64,000 nt of DNA, taken from NCBI GenBank assembly GCA_963638105.1, contig CAVHPP010000001.1:62001-126000 (forward strand). The letters run 5' to 3'. How positions within the stretch are numbered: the first letter of the stretch is position 1; every line of letters begins with the position of its first letter. Shown piece after piece: positions 8,337 to 16,824 of this stretch. This DNA comes from CAG-217 sp963638105. GTDB lineage: Bacteria; Bacillota; Clostridia; Oscillospirales; Acutalibacteraceae. The translations under genes and the position numbers were made by a program. The notes under the pieces were generated by a model. That model ran no database searches. It was not told the origin of the DNA and saw only the letters and a program-made list of their open reading frames with translations.

Positions 8337-9226
8337 CCCGATCTGCATTTATCGCCATTATCGGCAAGCCCAATGTGGGCAAATCTTCTATTTTGAACCG
8401 ACTTACCGGCAGCAAGATCGCCATTGTGTCTTCTAAGCCACAGACCACCCGTACCAAGATCATGGGCGTATTGACTCGGGACGAGGTGCAGCTGGTGTTT
8501 ACGGACACCCCCGGTTTTCACCATGCCCACAACAAGCTGGGCGAGCACATGAACCAGGCGGTAGGCGACACGGTAGGCGGCGTGGATGCCTGCCTGTTTG
8601 TGGTGGAGCCTAAGGGCGAGCTCAACGACAAGGAGCAGGAACTGCTGGCAATGTGCAAAAAGCAGCGCCTGCCGGTGATCCTGGCCATTAACAAAATTGA
8701 CATGCTGCGGGACAAGACGGAACTGGCGCCCCGCATCGGCGGGTTGGCAGGGCTGTATGACTTTACGGCGGTGGTGCCTTGCAGCGCCCAGACCGGCGAG
8801 GGTATGCAGGATCTGCTGACGGAGATGGAACGCCTGGCGTTGCCGTCGCCCCATTTTTTTCCGGACGATACCTTGACGGATCAGCCGGAGCGGGTGCTGG
8901 CGGCGGAAATGATCCGGGAGAAGATCCTGCGCCTAATGGATAAGGAGATTCCCCACGGCATTGCCGTTGCCATTGAGAAGATGAAGGAACGCCCGGACGG
9001 CAGCTGCTTGGATGTGGATGCCACCATTTACTGCGAGCGGGAGAGCCATAAGGGTATGGTCATCGGCAAGGGCGGCGCTATGCTTAAGAAGATCGCCACA
9101 TTTGCTCGGCAGGATATGGAGCGTTTTTTCGGGATCAAGGTCAATCTGCACACCTGGGTTAAGGTGAAAGAGGACTGGCGCAACCGTGAGGGCCTGATCC
9201 ACAACTTTGGTTTGGACAACGAATAA
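8333..9226 (+). CDS. era: GTPase Era
   Basis: 297 aa. The N-terminal Ras-like GTPase has G1 GKPNVGKS (residues 11-18), G3 DTPGF near 61 and G4 NKID near 121; the C-terminal KH domain contains VIGKGGAMLKKI. Era binds the 3' end of 16S rRNA and acts in 30S assembly, fitting its place directly after ybeY and phoH. Many Firmicutes have dgkA and cdd between ybeY and era; here they are absent and the genes overlap by four bases. Confidence 0.97.
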   Translation: MTRSAFIAIIGKPNVGKSSILNRLTGSKIAIVSSKPQTTRTKIMGVLTRDEVQLVFTDTPGFHHAHNKLGEHMNQAVGDTVGGVDACLFVVEPKGELNDKEQELLAMCKKQRLPVILAINKIDMLRDKTELAPRIGGLAGLYDFTAVVPCSAQTGEGMQDLLTEMERLALPSPHFFPDDTLTDQPERVLAAEMIREKILRLMDKEIPHGIAVAIEKMKERPDGSCLDVDATIYCERESHKGMVIGKGGAMLKKIATFARQDMERFFGIKVNLHTWVKVKEDWRNREGLIHNFGLDNE

Positions 9227-9294
9227 ATTGATTTTTTGCCGCTGCGGTGTTGGATTTTGTCCTTGGATGAATTTGGCACAAATGGCGTTGTACG

Positions 9295-9325
9295 CATAGG
9301 ATACAATAAAAACGGTGATCCTATG
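9295..9325 (+). promoter_or_regulatory. Hairpin that includes the yqzL start codon
   Basis: Perfect 8-bp inverted repeat, cataggat at 9295-9302 and atcctatg at 9318-9325, with a 15-base loop. The last three bases of the right arm are the yqzL ATG, and the weak GGTG ribosome site lies in the loop. It could limit initiation at the first ATG; a second in-frame ATG at 9329 is outside the stem. Confidence 0.5.
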
Positions 9326-9472
9326 TCGATGGCAGAGAACAGCTGGCAACAGTTTATACAAACCGGCCGTGTGGCCGATTATTTGAAATACAAGGAAGAG
9401 GAACGACAAGAGGGGCATGAACAGTACCACCAAAGGGTTAGTGATACGGGAGCAGACCACCGGGGAGAATGA
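9323..9472 (+). CDS. yqzL: YqzL family small protein
   Basis: 49-aa protein. The core SWQQFIQTGRVADYLKYKE matches the W..F..TG....YL.YK pattern of YqzL, a small Firmicutes protein of unknown function found between era and recO in Bacillus, the same position as here. The start could be the ATG at 9323 or 9329; the ribosome site is weak and partly in a hairpin. Its end overlaps recO by 56 bases in another frame, longer than usual, which implies coupled translation. Confidence 0.75.
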   Translation: MSMAENSWQQFIQTGRVADYLKYKEEERQEGHEQYHQRVSDTGADHRGE

Positions 9473-10169
9473 TCGCCTGGTGACTTTGCTGACGGCAGAT
9501 CACGGGCTGGTGCGTGCGTTTGTGCGAGGCGGCAAGCAGCTGAAGAATCGGCGTGCCGCTGCCACCTCCCTTTTTTGCTATGGCGAGTTTGCCCTGTACC
9601 GTGGGCGCGACGCTTATACGGTAGACAGTGCGGCACCTATTGAGGTGTTTTTTGGCTTGCGGCAGGATATTGATCGGCTGGCAGCCGCCCAATATTTTGC
9701 CCAGCTTAGCTACGAATTGGCGGCGGAGGAACAACCGGCGCCGGAATTGTTGCGCCTGCTGCTGAACACCCTGCACCTATTGTGCAAGGGTACCAAGCCG
9801 CTGGTGCAGATCAAGGCGGTGTTTGAACTGCGTGCCCTGTCCATCTCCGGTTATATGCCCAATATTTTGGCCTGCGCCAACTGCGGGACTTACGAAACAC
9901 CGGTGATGTACTTTGATGTGGACGGGGGCTGCATTTACTGTGAGAATTGCCCCAAGGCAGGCGCCGTGGCAGTACCCAAGACGGTGATGACCGCCGTGCG
10001 CTACATTTGCCTGACGGAGCCGGGGCGTATTTTTGGCTTTGCTCTGTCGCCGGAGCAAATGGCACTGCTGGGTCGGGTGACGGAGCAGTACACCCTGCGG
10101 CGGCTGGACCGGCGCTTTACCACACTGGAATTCTACAAGTCCCTGCAAGCCGGGGACGCGACTACATAG
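9417..10169 (+). CDS. recO: DNA repair protein RecO
   Basis: 250 aa. The N-terminal OB fold begins TTKGLVIREQTTGENDRLVTLL, typical of RecO, and the C-terminal domain has a zinc site: C153-A-N-C156 and C175-E-N-C178 (with C172). RecO works with RecF and RecR to load RecA at gaps and to anneal strands. Ribosome site GAGGGG lies just before the ATG, inside the yqzL reading frame. mutS2 starts seven bases after its stop. Confidence 0.93.
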   Translation: MNSTTKGLVIREQTTGENDRLVTLLTADHGLVRAFVRGGKQLKNRRAAATSLFCYGEFALYRGRDAYTVDSAAPIEVFFGLRQDIDRLAAAQYFAQLSYELAAEEQPAPELLRLLLNTLHLLCKGTKPLVQIKAVFELRALSISGYMPNILACANCGTYETPVMYFDVDGGCIYCENCPKAGAVAVPKTVMTAVRYICLTEPGRIFGFALSPEQMALLGRVTEQYTLRRLDRRFTTLEFYKSLQAGDATT

Positions 10170-10176
10170 CATCATA

Positions 10177-12558
10177 ATGGATAGAGATATGGATAAGAAT
10201 TTGCAAACCTTGGAACTGGATAAGGTGCTTGCCCTTTTGGCGGAACAGACCACCTGTGACGACGCCAAAGAGGCGGCATTGGCGCTGCGCCCTGCGGCAG
10301 ACCCGGGGGAGATTGCTCTCCTGCTGGATCAGACGGAGGACGCTTTTTCTATGCTGGCCCGGTTCGGCGCGCCGTCTTTTGGCGGGCTGCATAATGTAAA
10401 CGGTCCGTTGCAGCGGGCGGCAGCCGGCGGGTGCCTGAATATGACGGAGTTGCTGCAGGTGGGCGACACCTTGCGGGCGCTGCGTATTCTGGACGACTGG
10501 CACGGCCATTTGGCGGGCACAAGCTCGTCTCTGAATTTCTTTTTTGACGGCATTACGGTGAATAAGTATTTGGAGAACCGGATCTTTACCTGCATTGTCA
10601 GTCCGGAGGAAATGGCGGACAAGGCCTCGGAAGAACTTTACGACATTCGTCGGAAGATTAAGGCCAAGGCGGCGGCCATTCGGCAACGGCTGGACGGTAT
10701 GATCCACTCCACCCATTACCAAAAATTCTTGCAAGAGCCCATCGTCACCCAGCGTGGCGGGCGCTTTGTCGTGCCGGTAAAGGCGGAGCACCGGGGCGAG
10801 GTGCCCGGTCTGGTGCATGACACCTCCTCCAGCGGCGCTACGGTGTTTATCGAGCCGGCGGCGGTGGTGGACGCCAACAATGACATTAAGGTGTTAGAGG
10901 GCCGGGAGCGGGAAGAGGTGCAGCGCATTCTCTTTGAGCTGTCTGCAGAGGCAGGCACTTTTGCAGAGAGCGTGCGCCACAGTTATGACAGTGCTGTGCG
11001 GCTGAACCTGATCTTTGCCAAGGCGCACTTGGCGTACCAAATGAAAGCCGCTCGTCCCCAGCTGAACACCGAGGGCGTAACGGATTTGAAAAATGCCCGC
11101 CATCCGCTGATTGATAAAGAGCGGGTGGTGCCGGTGCATATTACCCTGGGCACGGACTATGATACTCTGGTGATCACCGGCCCCAATACCGGCGGCAAGA
11201 CGGTGACCTTAAAGACCCTGGGTCTGCTGACGGCGATGGTGGGCTGTGGGTTGTTGATCCCGGTATCAGACGGCAGCAAACTGGCGCTGTACCGCCAAAT
11301 CTTGGTAGATATCGGAGATGAACAAAGCATTGCCCAAAATCTGTCCACTTTCTCCTCTCATATGGTGAATATTATTGATATTATGGGAAAGGCAGACAAA
11401 GACTCCCTGGTGCTGATCGACGAGTTGGGCGCCGGGACGGATCCCATCGAGGGTGCGGCGCTGGCAGTGTCTGTCATTGAATATCTGCGCCAAAAGGGAG
11501 CGCACATTGCCGCCACCACCCATTATGCAGAGCTGAAAGCCTATGCGCTGGATACGCCCGGGGTCAGTAACGGCTGCTGTGAGTTTGATGTGGAGACCCT
11601 GCGGCCTACCTATCGGCTGCTGATCGGCGTGCCCGGTCGGTCCAACGCCTTTGCCATTACGGAGCACTTGGGCATGGATCCGGCGGTGGTGCGGGCGGCT
11701 AAGGAAATTGTCGGCTCGGAGAACCGGCAGTTTGAGTCAGTGCTGGAGAACCTGGAGAGCGCTCGAAAGGCACTGGACGAGGAGCGGGCAGCGGCGTCCA
11801 AGGAACGGCAAGAGGCGGAGCGGCTGGCTGCCAAGGCCAGAGAAGAAAAGTCCAAGATCGACACTCTGCGGGATCGAGAACTGGACAAGGCTAAGCGAGA
11901 GGCACAGCGGCTGGTAGATGCTGCCAAACGCACATCTTCGGACTTCCTGCTCCAGCTGGAGCAGTTGAAGAAAGAGCAGACTGCCACCAACGCCACGGAA
12001 TTGGCTCGCAAGACCAGGCGGGAGATCAAAAATCGCTTGGGTGAGTTGGACGATATTGTGAACCCCAACCGGCTGAACACCGATTGGGATACGGATTATA
12101 AGTTGCCCCGCCCCTTGCAGGTAGGAGACCATGTGCTTATCAAGGGCATTGGTGAGGGCGACGTGCTGGAACTGGGCAGTAAGATCTTGGTTTCCTCCGG
12201 TATGCTGAAAACGCGGGTCAAACCCACGGATCTGCGCCTGCTGCCGCCCAAGAAGAAAGCGCCGATCACCGGCCAGCGCACCCTACGGCGCACCACCTCC
12301 CGGGCAGACGCGGATGTAAAAACCGAGCTGGATCTGCGAGGCCAAACGGTAGAGGAAGCCCTGGGCAATCTGGGTCTGTTTATTGATAAGTGCGTGCTCA
12401 ATAACATATCCGAGGTGCGCATTATCCACGGCAAAGGTACCGGCGCGCTGCGTACCGCCGTACAGGAAGAACTGCGCCACCACCCCAATGTGGCCGAGTA
12501 CCGGCTGGGGGTGTACGGCGAGGGCGAGAACGGCGTGACCATTGCCAAGCTCAAGTAG
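10177..12558 (+). CDS. mutS2: MutS2 ATPase/endonuclease
   Basis: 793 aa, full length. MutS core and clamp domains lead to the ABC-type ATPase with Walker A TGPNTGGKT near residue 333 and IDELGAGTDP near 412, then a charged coiled coil (about 515-640), a KOW-like linker and a C-terminal Smr nuclease domain (ELDLRGQ near 718, IIHGKGTGAL). MutS2 suppresses recombination and, in Bacillus, acts on collided ribosomes, a role that would suit this ribosome-linked operon. No strong ribosome site is seen; a start four codons later (10189) is possible. Last gene of the cluster, followed by a terminator. Confidence 0.96.
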   Translation: MDRDMDKNLQTLELDKVLALLAEQTTCDDAKEAALALRPAADPGEIALLLDQTEDAFSMLARFGAPSFGGLHNVNGPLQRAAAGGCLNMTELLQVGDTLRALRILDDWHGHLAGTSSSLNFFFDGITVNKYLENRIFTCIVSPEEMADKASEELYDIRRKIKAKAAAIRQRLDGMIHSTHYQKFLQEPIVTQRGGRFVVPVKAEHRGEVPGLVHDTSSSGATVFIEPAAVVDANNDIKVLEGREREEVQRILFELSAEAGTFAESVRHSYDSAVRLNLIFAKAHLAYQMKAARPQLNTEGVTDLKNARHPLIDKERVVPVHITLGTDYDTLVITGPNTGGKTVTLKTLGLLTAMVGCGLLIPVSDGSKLALYRQILVDIGDEQSIAQNLSTFSSHMVNIIDIMGKADKDSLVLIDELGAGTDPIEGAALAVSVIEYLRQKGAHIAATTHYAELKAYALDTPGVSNGCCEFDVETLRPTYRLLIGVPGRSNAFAITEHLGMDPAVVRAAKEIVGSENRQFESVLENLESARKALDEERAAASKERQEAERLAAKAREEKSKIDTLRDRELDKAKREAQRLVDAAKRTSSDFLLQLEQLKKEQTATNATELARKTRREIKNRLGELDDIVNPNRLNTDWDTDYKLPRPLQVGDHVLIKGIGEGDVLELGSKILVSSGMLKTRVKPTDLRLLPPKKKAPITGQRTLRRTTSRADADVKTELDLRGQTVEEALGNLGLFIDKCVLNNISEVRIIHGKGTGALRTAVQEELRHHPNVAEYRLGVYGEGENGVTIAKLK

Positions 12559-12596
12559 CCCTTATATATAAACATACTATAATATAGCGATTTGCA

Positions 12597-12640
12597 CAGC
12601 GTTCAGGCCGATTGGCTTGGGCGCTGCGTTTATTTTATTG
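12597..12640 (+). terminator. Terminator after mutS2
   Basis: 13-bp stem allowing G-U pairs (12597-12609 with 12614-12626), tetraloop GATT, followed by a T-rich tail from 12627. Confidence 0.8.
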
Positions 12641-12745
12641 GTACAATGTCGTATAATTTTTGACGCCAAAAATTAAATTTTTCAAAAATTCGGTCAAAGC
12701 GACGCGACGGAATTTTTCCACGGCGCGGGGCGTTTCCTACTAAAT

Positions 12746-12898
12746 ATGGAGAACGGCAACTACATCTTGTGGTTCGGCAGGGGAGAGACACCAAAAAACC
12801 GGTGGTTCTGCTTTGGTGATTTTTACAAAAATGGAGCCGGATTTTCTGTCATTTTGCACAATGAAAAAAATTCCAAAGAACTTCAAAAAAAGGCTTGA
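12746..12898 (+). other. Unassigned 50-codon open frame in the mutS2-rpsJ gap
   Basis: Between the mutS2 terminator and the S10 promoter there is no annotated gene. One frame is open from 12677 to the stop at 12896-12898 (about 73 codons); from ATG 12746 it reads 50 residues with protein-like content (MENGNYILWFG, then NRWFCFGDFYKNG). There is no ribosome binding site, and the stop lies inside the -35 box of the S10 promoter. It may be a decayed gene, a fragment of a dispersed element, or chance. Function unknown. Confidence 0.25.
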
Positions 12899-12923
12899 CA
12901 GCAGGGGCTCTATATAATATAAT
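12895..12923 (+). promoter_or_regulatory. S10 superoperon promoter
   Basis: TTGACA (12895-12900), 17-base spacer, TATAAT (12918-12923). Perfect consensus, with extended AT-rich DNA around the start site. Confidence 0.92.
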
Positions 12924-12929
12924 ATTGCC

Positions 12930-13256
12930 TGCGTGTGATTGGGCGTATTATATATATAATATATAGACACTGCAACACACAACCAGATATGCGTTGATGC
13001 CGGAGGTTGCGCTCCTACCCAGAGCGGTAATTTCGGCGGAGTATGTCCGATTTCAAACCGGGCGAAACGAATCATTGTACGACGCGGACCGTAAGGGGTC
13101 CTTGCAGAGCGTGACTTGCGAACGCGCTGTGCACCGTGTAACCGTGCCCGAATGAACTGCCTTCATTCGGCTTTATTTACGGTAAGGGTTGAAACACACG
13201 GGTGGGTAGTCAAACAATGGTTGCTCGCACCATCAAAATTCATGGAGGAATTTCAC
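12930..13256 (+). promoter_or_regulatory. Structured ~330-nt leader of the S10 operon
   Basis: Gene-free transcribed leader. Visible stems include GGACC/GGTCC (13086-13090 with 13097-13101) and a perfect 9-bp hairpin, 13148-13156 with 13162-13170, followed by a T-rich CTTTATTT stretch that resembles an attenuator. Downstream is GGAGGAA before the rpsJ ATG. Ribosomal protein operons are often autoregulated through such leaders (by L4 in E. coli), but no known class is recognised here. Confidence 0.6.
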
Positions 13257-13571
13257 ATGGCAGCAAGTAAAGTTAAGATCCGCATCAGACTGAAGGGTTA
13301 TGACCACAACCTGGTGGACCAGGCTGCGGAGAAGATCGTAGACACCGCAAAGCGCACCGGCGCTCAGGTGAGCGGTCCCATCCCGCTTCCCACCGAGAAG
13401 GAAGTTGTTACCATCCTGCGTGCTGTACACAAGTACAAGGACAGCCGTGAGCAGTTTGAGCAGAGAACACACAAGAGACTCATCGACATTCTCAGACCTT
13501 CCAACAAGACGGTGGAAGCGCTGACAAGTCTTGAGCTCCCGGCAGGCGTTGAGATCGAGATTAAGCTCTAA
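13257..13571 (+). CDS. rpsJ: 30S ribosomal protein S10
   Basis: 104 aa. SKVKIRIRLKGYDHNLVDQAAEKIV and LPTEKEVVTILRAVHKYKDSREQFE (read in parts) are the classic S10 blocks. S10 sits in the 30S head and, as NusE, links to NusG in transcription. An upstream in-frame ATG at 13116 lies within the structured leader and is rejected; GGAGGAA at 13244-13250 sets the start at 13257. First gene of the superoperon. Confidence 0.98.
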   Translation: MAASKVKIRIRLKGYDHNLVDQAAEKIVDTAKRTGAQVSGPIPLPTEKEVVTILRAVHKYKDSREQFEQRTHKRLIDILRPSNKTVEALTSLELPAGVEIEIKL

Positions 13572-13608
13572 TTGAACTGAAAACAGATCGCAACCCGGTC
13601 GAGGTCAT

Positions 13609-13624
13609 GTTGGGGAGACCCAAC
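13609..13624 (+). promoter_or_regulatory. GNRA-type hairpin between rpsJ and rplC
   Basis: GTTGGG (13609-13614), GAGA loop, CCCAAC (13619-13624): perfect 6-bp stem capped by a GNRA-class tetraloop, 10 bases before the rplC ribosome site. No U tract, so it is not a terminator. Confidence 0.5.
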
Positions 13625-13647
13625 CAATAACCAAAGGAGGAATAAAC

Positions 13648-14280
13648 ATGAAGAAAGGTCTTATCGGTAAGAAAATCGGCATGACCCAGGTCTTCGACGC
13701 ACAGGGCCATGCAATCCCTGTAACCGTTGTGGAGGCCGGTCCTTGCACGATTACCCAGAAGAAGACAATGGAGAACGACGGCTATGAGGCCATTCAGGTG
13801 GGCTTTGGCGATGTGAAGATCACACGCGTCAACAAACCGATGAAGGGTCATTTTGACAAAGCCGATGTGGCTCCCAAGAAGACACTGAAGGAATTTCGTC
13901 TGGACGACATTTCCGCAATGAATGTAGGTGACATCCTGAAGGCCGATATTTTCGCTCCCGGCGAAAAGATCGATGTGAAGGGCACCAGCAAGGGTAAGGG
14001 CACCGCAGGCGCCATTAAGCGCTGGAACTTCTCTCGTCTGAGAATGAGCCACGGTACCGGCCCTAACGCCCGTCACGCCGGTTCTTTGGGTGCCTGCTCC
14101 AGTCCTTCTCGCGTATTTAAGGGCAAGAAGATGGCAGGTCACCTGGGTCACGAGACCGTAACCGTTCAAAACCTCGAGATTGTTAAGGTGGACGCCGAGA
14201 ATAACCTCATCGCCATCAAGGGCGCCGTTCCCGGCCCCAAGGGCGGCATTGTTGTCATCGCTGACGCAGTGAAAGCTTAA
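13648..14280 (+). CDS. rplC: 50S ribosomal protein L3
   Basis: 210 aa. Starts MKKGLIGKKIGMTQVF, and contains KGTSKGKGTAGAIKRWNF and HGTGPNARHAGSLG, the extended loop that reaches the peptidyl transferase centre. Full length. AAAGGAGG ribosome site; 76-base spacer after rpsJ holds a hairpin. Confidence 0.98.
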   Translation: MKKGLIGKKIGMTQVFDAQGHAIPVTVVEAGPCTITQKKTMENDGYEAIQVGFGDVKITRVNKPMKGHFDKADVAPKKTLKEFRLDDISAMNVGDILKADIFAPGEKIDVKGTSKGKGTAGAIKRWNFSRLRMSHGTGPNARHAGSLGACSSPSRVFKGKKMAGHLGHETVTVQNLEIVKVDAENNLIAIKGAVPGPKGGIVVIADAVKA

Positions 14281-14297
14281 CGAAAGGAGAGATTAAA

Positions 14298-14921
14298 ATG
14301 GCACAGGTTCAGGTTTATAACCAGGAAGGTAAGAAAACTTCTAAATTGGAACTTGCAGATTCCGTTTTCGCCATTGAGCCGAACGAATCCGCAATGCATC
14401 TTGCAGTGGTCAGCTATCTGGCTAACCAGCGTCAGGGCACACAGTCAACTCTCACTCGTTCTGAGGTCAGCGGCGGCGGTGCAAAGCCCTGGAGACAGAA
14501 AGGCACCGGTCGTGCCCGTCAGGGTTCTACCAGAAGCCCGCAGTGGACCCACGGCGGTATTGCTCTCGGCCCGAAGCCCAGAACATACGGCATCAGCATC
14601 AACAAGAAGGTGCGCAGACTGGCTATGAAGTCCGCGCTGTCCAGCAAGGTTGCTGCTGAGGAGATGATGGTAGTTAACAAGGTAGAGCTGGAAGACATTA
14701 AGACCAAAGCTGTGGTCGAGATGCTCACCAAGCTGAAGGCTGCCAAGAAGACCCTGATCGTCACCGCAGATAAGGACGAGAAGATTTATAAGAGCGCACG
14801 GAACATCGCCGGCGTTAAGGTTGTGACCGTCAACACCCTTTGCGTGTATGACATCCTCAACTGCGACAGCTTCGTTGTTCTGAAGGACGCCGCCAAGAAG
14901 ATCGAGGAGGTATATGCATAA
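14298..14921 (+). CDS. rplD: 50S ribosomal protein L4
   Basis: 207 aa. The conserved loop GGGAKPWRQKGTGRARQGSTRSP (residues about 55-77, given here in outline) lines the exit tunnel and is the macrolide-resistance region. In E. coli L4 represses this operon through the leader. Stop overlaps rplW (TAATG). Confidence 0.98.
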   Translation: MAQVQVYNQEGKKTSKLELADSVFAIEPNESAMHLAVVSYLANQRQGTQSTLTRSEVSGGGAKPWRQKGTGRARQGSTRSPQWTHGGIALGPKPRTYGISINKKVRRLAMKSALSSKVAAEEMMVVNKVELEDIKTKAVVEMLTKLKAAKKTLIVTADKDEKIYKSARNIAGVKVVTVNTLCVYDILNCDSFVVLKDAAKKIEEVYA

Positions 14922-15217
14922 TGAAAGCTGCACAGGACATTATCATTAAGCCGATCATTACGGAAGAGTCCATGACCGGCATCATGATGAAGAAATATAC
15001 CTTCAAAGTTGCCAAAGACGCCGGCAAGATTGAGATCAAGAAGGCTGTTGAGGAACTGTTCCCCGGCACCAAGGTGAAGAAAGTAAACACCCTGAATGTA
15101 AGAGGTCAGAAGCGCCGCCAGGGCGCCAATGTGGGTTACACCCCCTCTTGGAAGAAGGCTGTGGTTACCCTCACCGAGGATTCCAAGGAGATTGAGTTCT
15201 TCAACGATATGATGTAA
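14921..15217 (+). CDS. rplW: 50S ribosomal protein L23
   Basis: 98 aa. Core blocks IIIKPIITEESM and VNTLNVRGQKRRQG match L23, which sits at the tunnel exit and docks trigger factor, SRP and the Sec channel. Overlaps rplD by one base. A 106-base spacer follows, AT-rich at first and then with a GAAAGGA/TCCTTTC hairpin before rplB. Confidence 0.97.
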   Translation: MKAAQDIIIKPIITEESMTGIMMKKYTFKVAKDAGKIEIKKAVEELFPGTKVKKVNTLNVRGQKRRQGANVGYTPSWKKAVVTLTEDSKEIEFFNDMM

Positions 15218-15323
15218 TCTCTTATACATTATATATACAAACACTAAGACAACCATGATTTCGGGTGATGAGGTATGAAAGGAGCCATCCTTTCGCAAAG
15301 TTATCCGGAAAGGAGAAATAAGA

Positions 15324-16157
15324 ATGGCAATCAAAACTTATAAGCCGACTACGCCGTCCAGACGGAATATGTCGGTTACCGATTACTCTTCTCTGTCCAA
15401 GGTTGCTCCGGAGCGTTCTCTGCTTCAGCCGCTGAACAAAAAGTCCGGCCGCAACTCCTACGGCAGAATCACCGTTCGTCATCGTGGCGGCGGTAACAGA
15501 AAAAAATACCGTGTGATCGACTTCAAGCGCAACAAGTTCGATGTTCCCGCTGAGGTCAAGACCATTGAGTATGATCCTAACAGAAGCGCACACATCGCTC
15601 TTATCCAGTATGAGGACGGCGTGAAGAGCTACATCACCGCTCCCGAAGGCCTGAAGGTAGGCGACACCGTGGTAGCCGGTACGGATGTAGACATCGTGGC
15701 CGGTAACGCTCTGCCGCTGCAGAACATTCCCGTTGGTACCATGGTACACAATGTGGAGCTGTATCCCGGTAACGGCGCACAGCTGGCTCGCTCTGCCGGT
15801 AACGGCGCACAGCTGATGGCTCTGGAAGGTCCGTACGCACTGCTGCGTCTGCCCTCCGGTGAGCTGCGCAACGTGCCCTGCACCTGCATGGCTACCATTG
15901 GCGTGGTTGGCAATGCCGATCATGCAAATGTGAAGATCGGTAAGGCCGGTCGTAAGCGCAATATGGGCTTCCGTCCCACTGTTCGTGGTTCTGTAATGAA
16001 CCCCAACGACCACCCGCACGGTGGTGGTGAGGGTAAGTCCCCCATCGGCCGTCCCGGTCCTTGCACCCCTTGGGGCAAGCCTGCTCTGGGTTATAAGACC
16101 CGCAGCAAGAAGAAAAAGTCTGACAAGATGATCGTTCGCCGTCGCAACGGTAAATAA
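15324..16157 (+). CDS. rplB: 50S ribosomal protein L2
   Basis: 277 aa. N-terminal RHRGGGNRKKYRVIDFKR, central OB/SH3-like folds, and C-terminal VMNPNDHPHGGGEGKSPIGRP with the universally conserved His of the peptidyl transferase region. Full length, strong AAAGGAG site. The 106-base gap before it is the longest inside this half of the operon. Confidence 0.98.
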   Translation: MAIKTYKPTTPSRRNMSVTDYSSLSKVAPERSLLQPLNKKSGRNSYGRITVRHRGGGNRKKYRVIDFKRNKFDVPAEVKTIEYDPNRSAHIALIQYEDGVKSYITAPEGLKVGDTVVAGTDVDIVAGNALPLQNIPVGTMVHNVELYPGNGAQLARSAGNGAQLMALEGPYALLRLPSGELRNVPCTCMATIGVVGNADHANVKIGKAGRKRNMGFRPTVRGSVMNPNDHPHGGGEGKSPIGRPGPCTPWGKPALGYKTRSKKKKSDKMIVRRRNGK

Positions 16158-16176
16158 GAAGAAAGGAGAAGATTAA

Positions 16177-16449
16177 ATGAGTAGAAGTGCCAAGAAGGGC
16201 TTTTATGTTGAAGAAAGCCTGTTCAAAAAGGTTGAAGCCCTGAACGCTAAGGGCGACAAGCAGGTTATCAAAACCTGGTCCAGAAGTTCCACAATCTTCC
16301 CTGAATTCGTAGGTCATACCTTTGCTGTTCACGACGGAAGAAAGCATGTACCGGTCTATGTGACCGAGGACATGGTCGGCCATAAGCTGGGTGAGTTCGC
16401 GCCCACCAGAACATTTAGAGGCCACGCAGGCTCCAAGTCATCTAAGTAA
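16177..16449 (+). CDS. rpsS: 30S ribosomal protein S19
   Basis: 90 aa. Contains RSSTIFPEFVGHTFAVHDGRKHVPVYV in outline, the hallmark of S19, which contacts the A-site tRNA region in the 30S head with S13. AAAGGAG site eight bases upstream. Confidence 0.98.
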   Translation: MSRSAKKGFYVEESLFKKVEALNAKGDKQVIKTWSRSSTIFPEFVGHTFAVHDGRKHVPVYVTEDMVGHKLGEFAPTRTFRGHAGSKSSK

Positions 16450-16467
16450 TCGGAAAGGAGATTTATT

Positions 16468-16806
16468 ATGGAAGCTACAGCAAAAGCAACGTACGTCCGT
16501 ATCTCTCCCAGAAAGGTTCAGATCGTACTTGATTTAATCAGAAAGCAGCCTGCCGACAAGGCCATGGCTATTCTGCAATACACCCCCAAAGCCGCTTGTG
16601 AGCCTGTGATGAAGGTGCTCAAGTCCGCAATGGCAAATGCAGAGAACAACCACAATATGGATGTTTCCCGTCTGTATGTGAGCGACTGCAATGTAGGCGC
16701 CGGCCCCACTCTGAAGAGAATTCAGGCCAGAGCCCAGGGCAGAGCTTACAGAATCAACAAGAGAACATCTCACATCACCATTACCGTTAAGGAAATGGAA
16801 GACTAA
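16468..16806 (+). CDS. rplV: 50S ribosomal protein L22
   Basis: 112 aa. VRISPRKVQIVLDLIR near the start and the long beta hairpin ending RAYRINKRTSHITI, which lines the exit tunnel constriction. Typical length. Confidence 0.98.
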   Translation: MEATAKATYVRISPRKVQIVLDLIRKQPADKAMAILQYTPKAACEPVMKVLKSAMANAENNHNMDVSRLYVSDCNVGAGPTLKRIQARAQGRAYRINKRTSHITITVKEMED

Positions 16807-16824
16807 GCGAGGAGGAAGAGTTAA

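Noticed and set aside
12740..13075. 111-codon minus-strand frame over the S10 promoter and leader
   Set aside because: It spans a perfect promoter, has no ribosome site or recognisable domain, and is best explained by chance.
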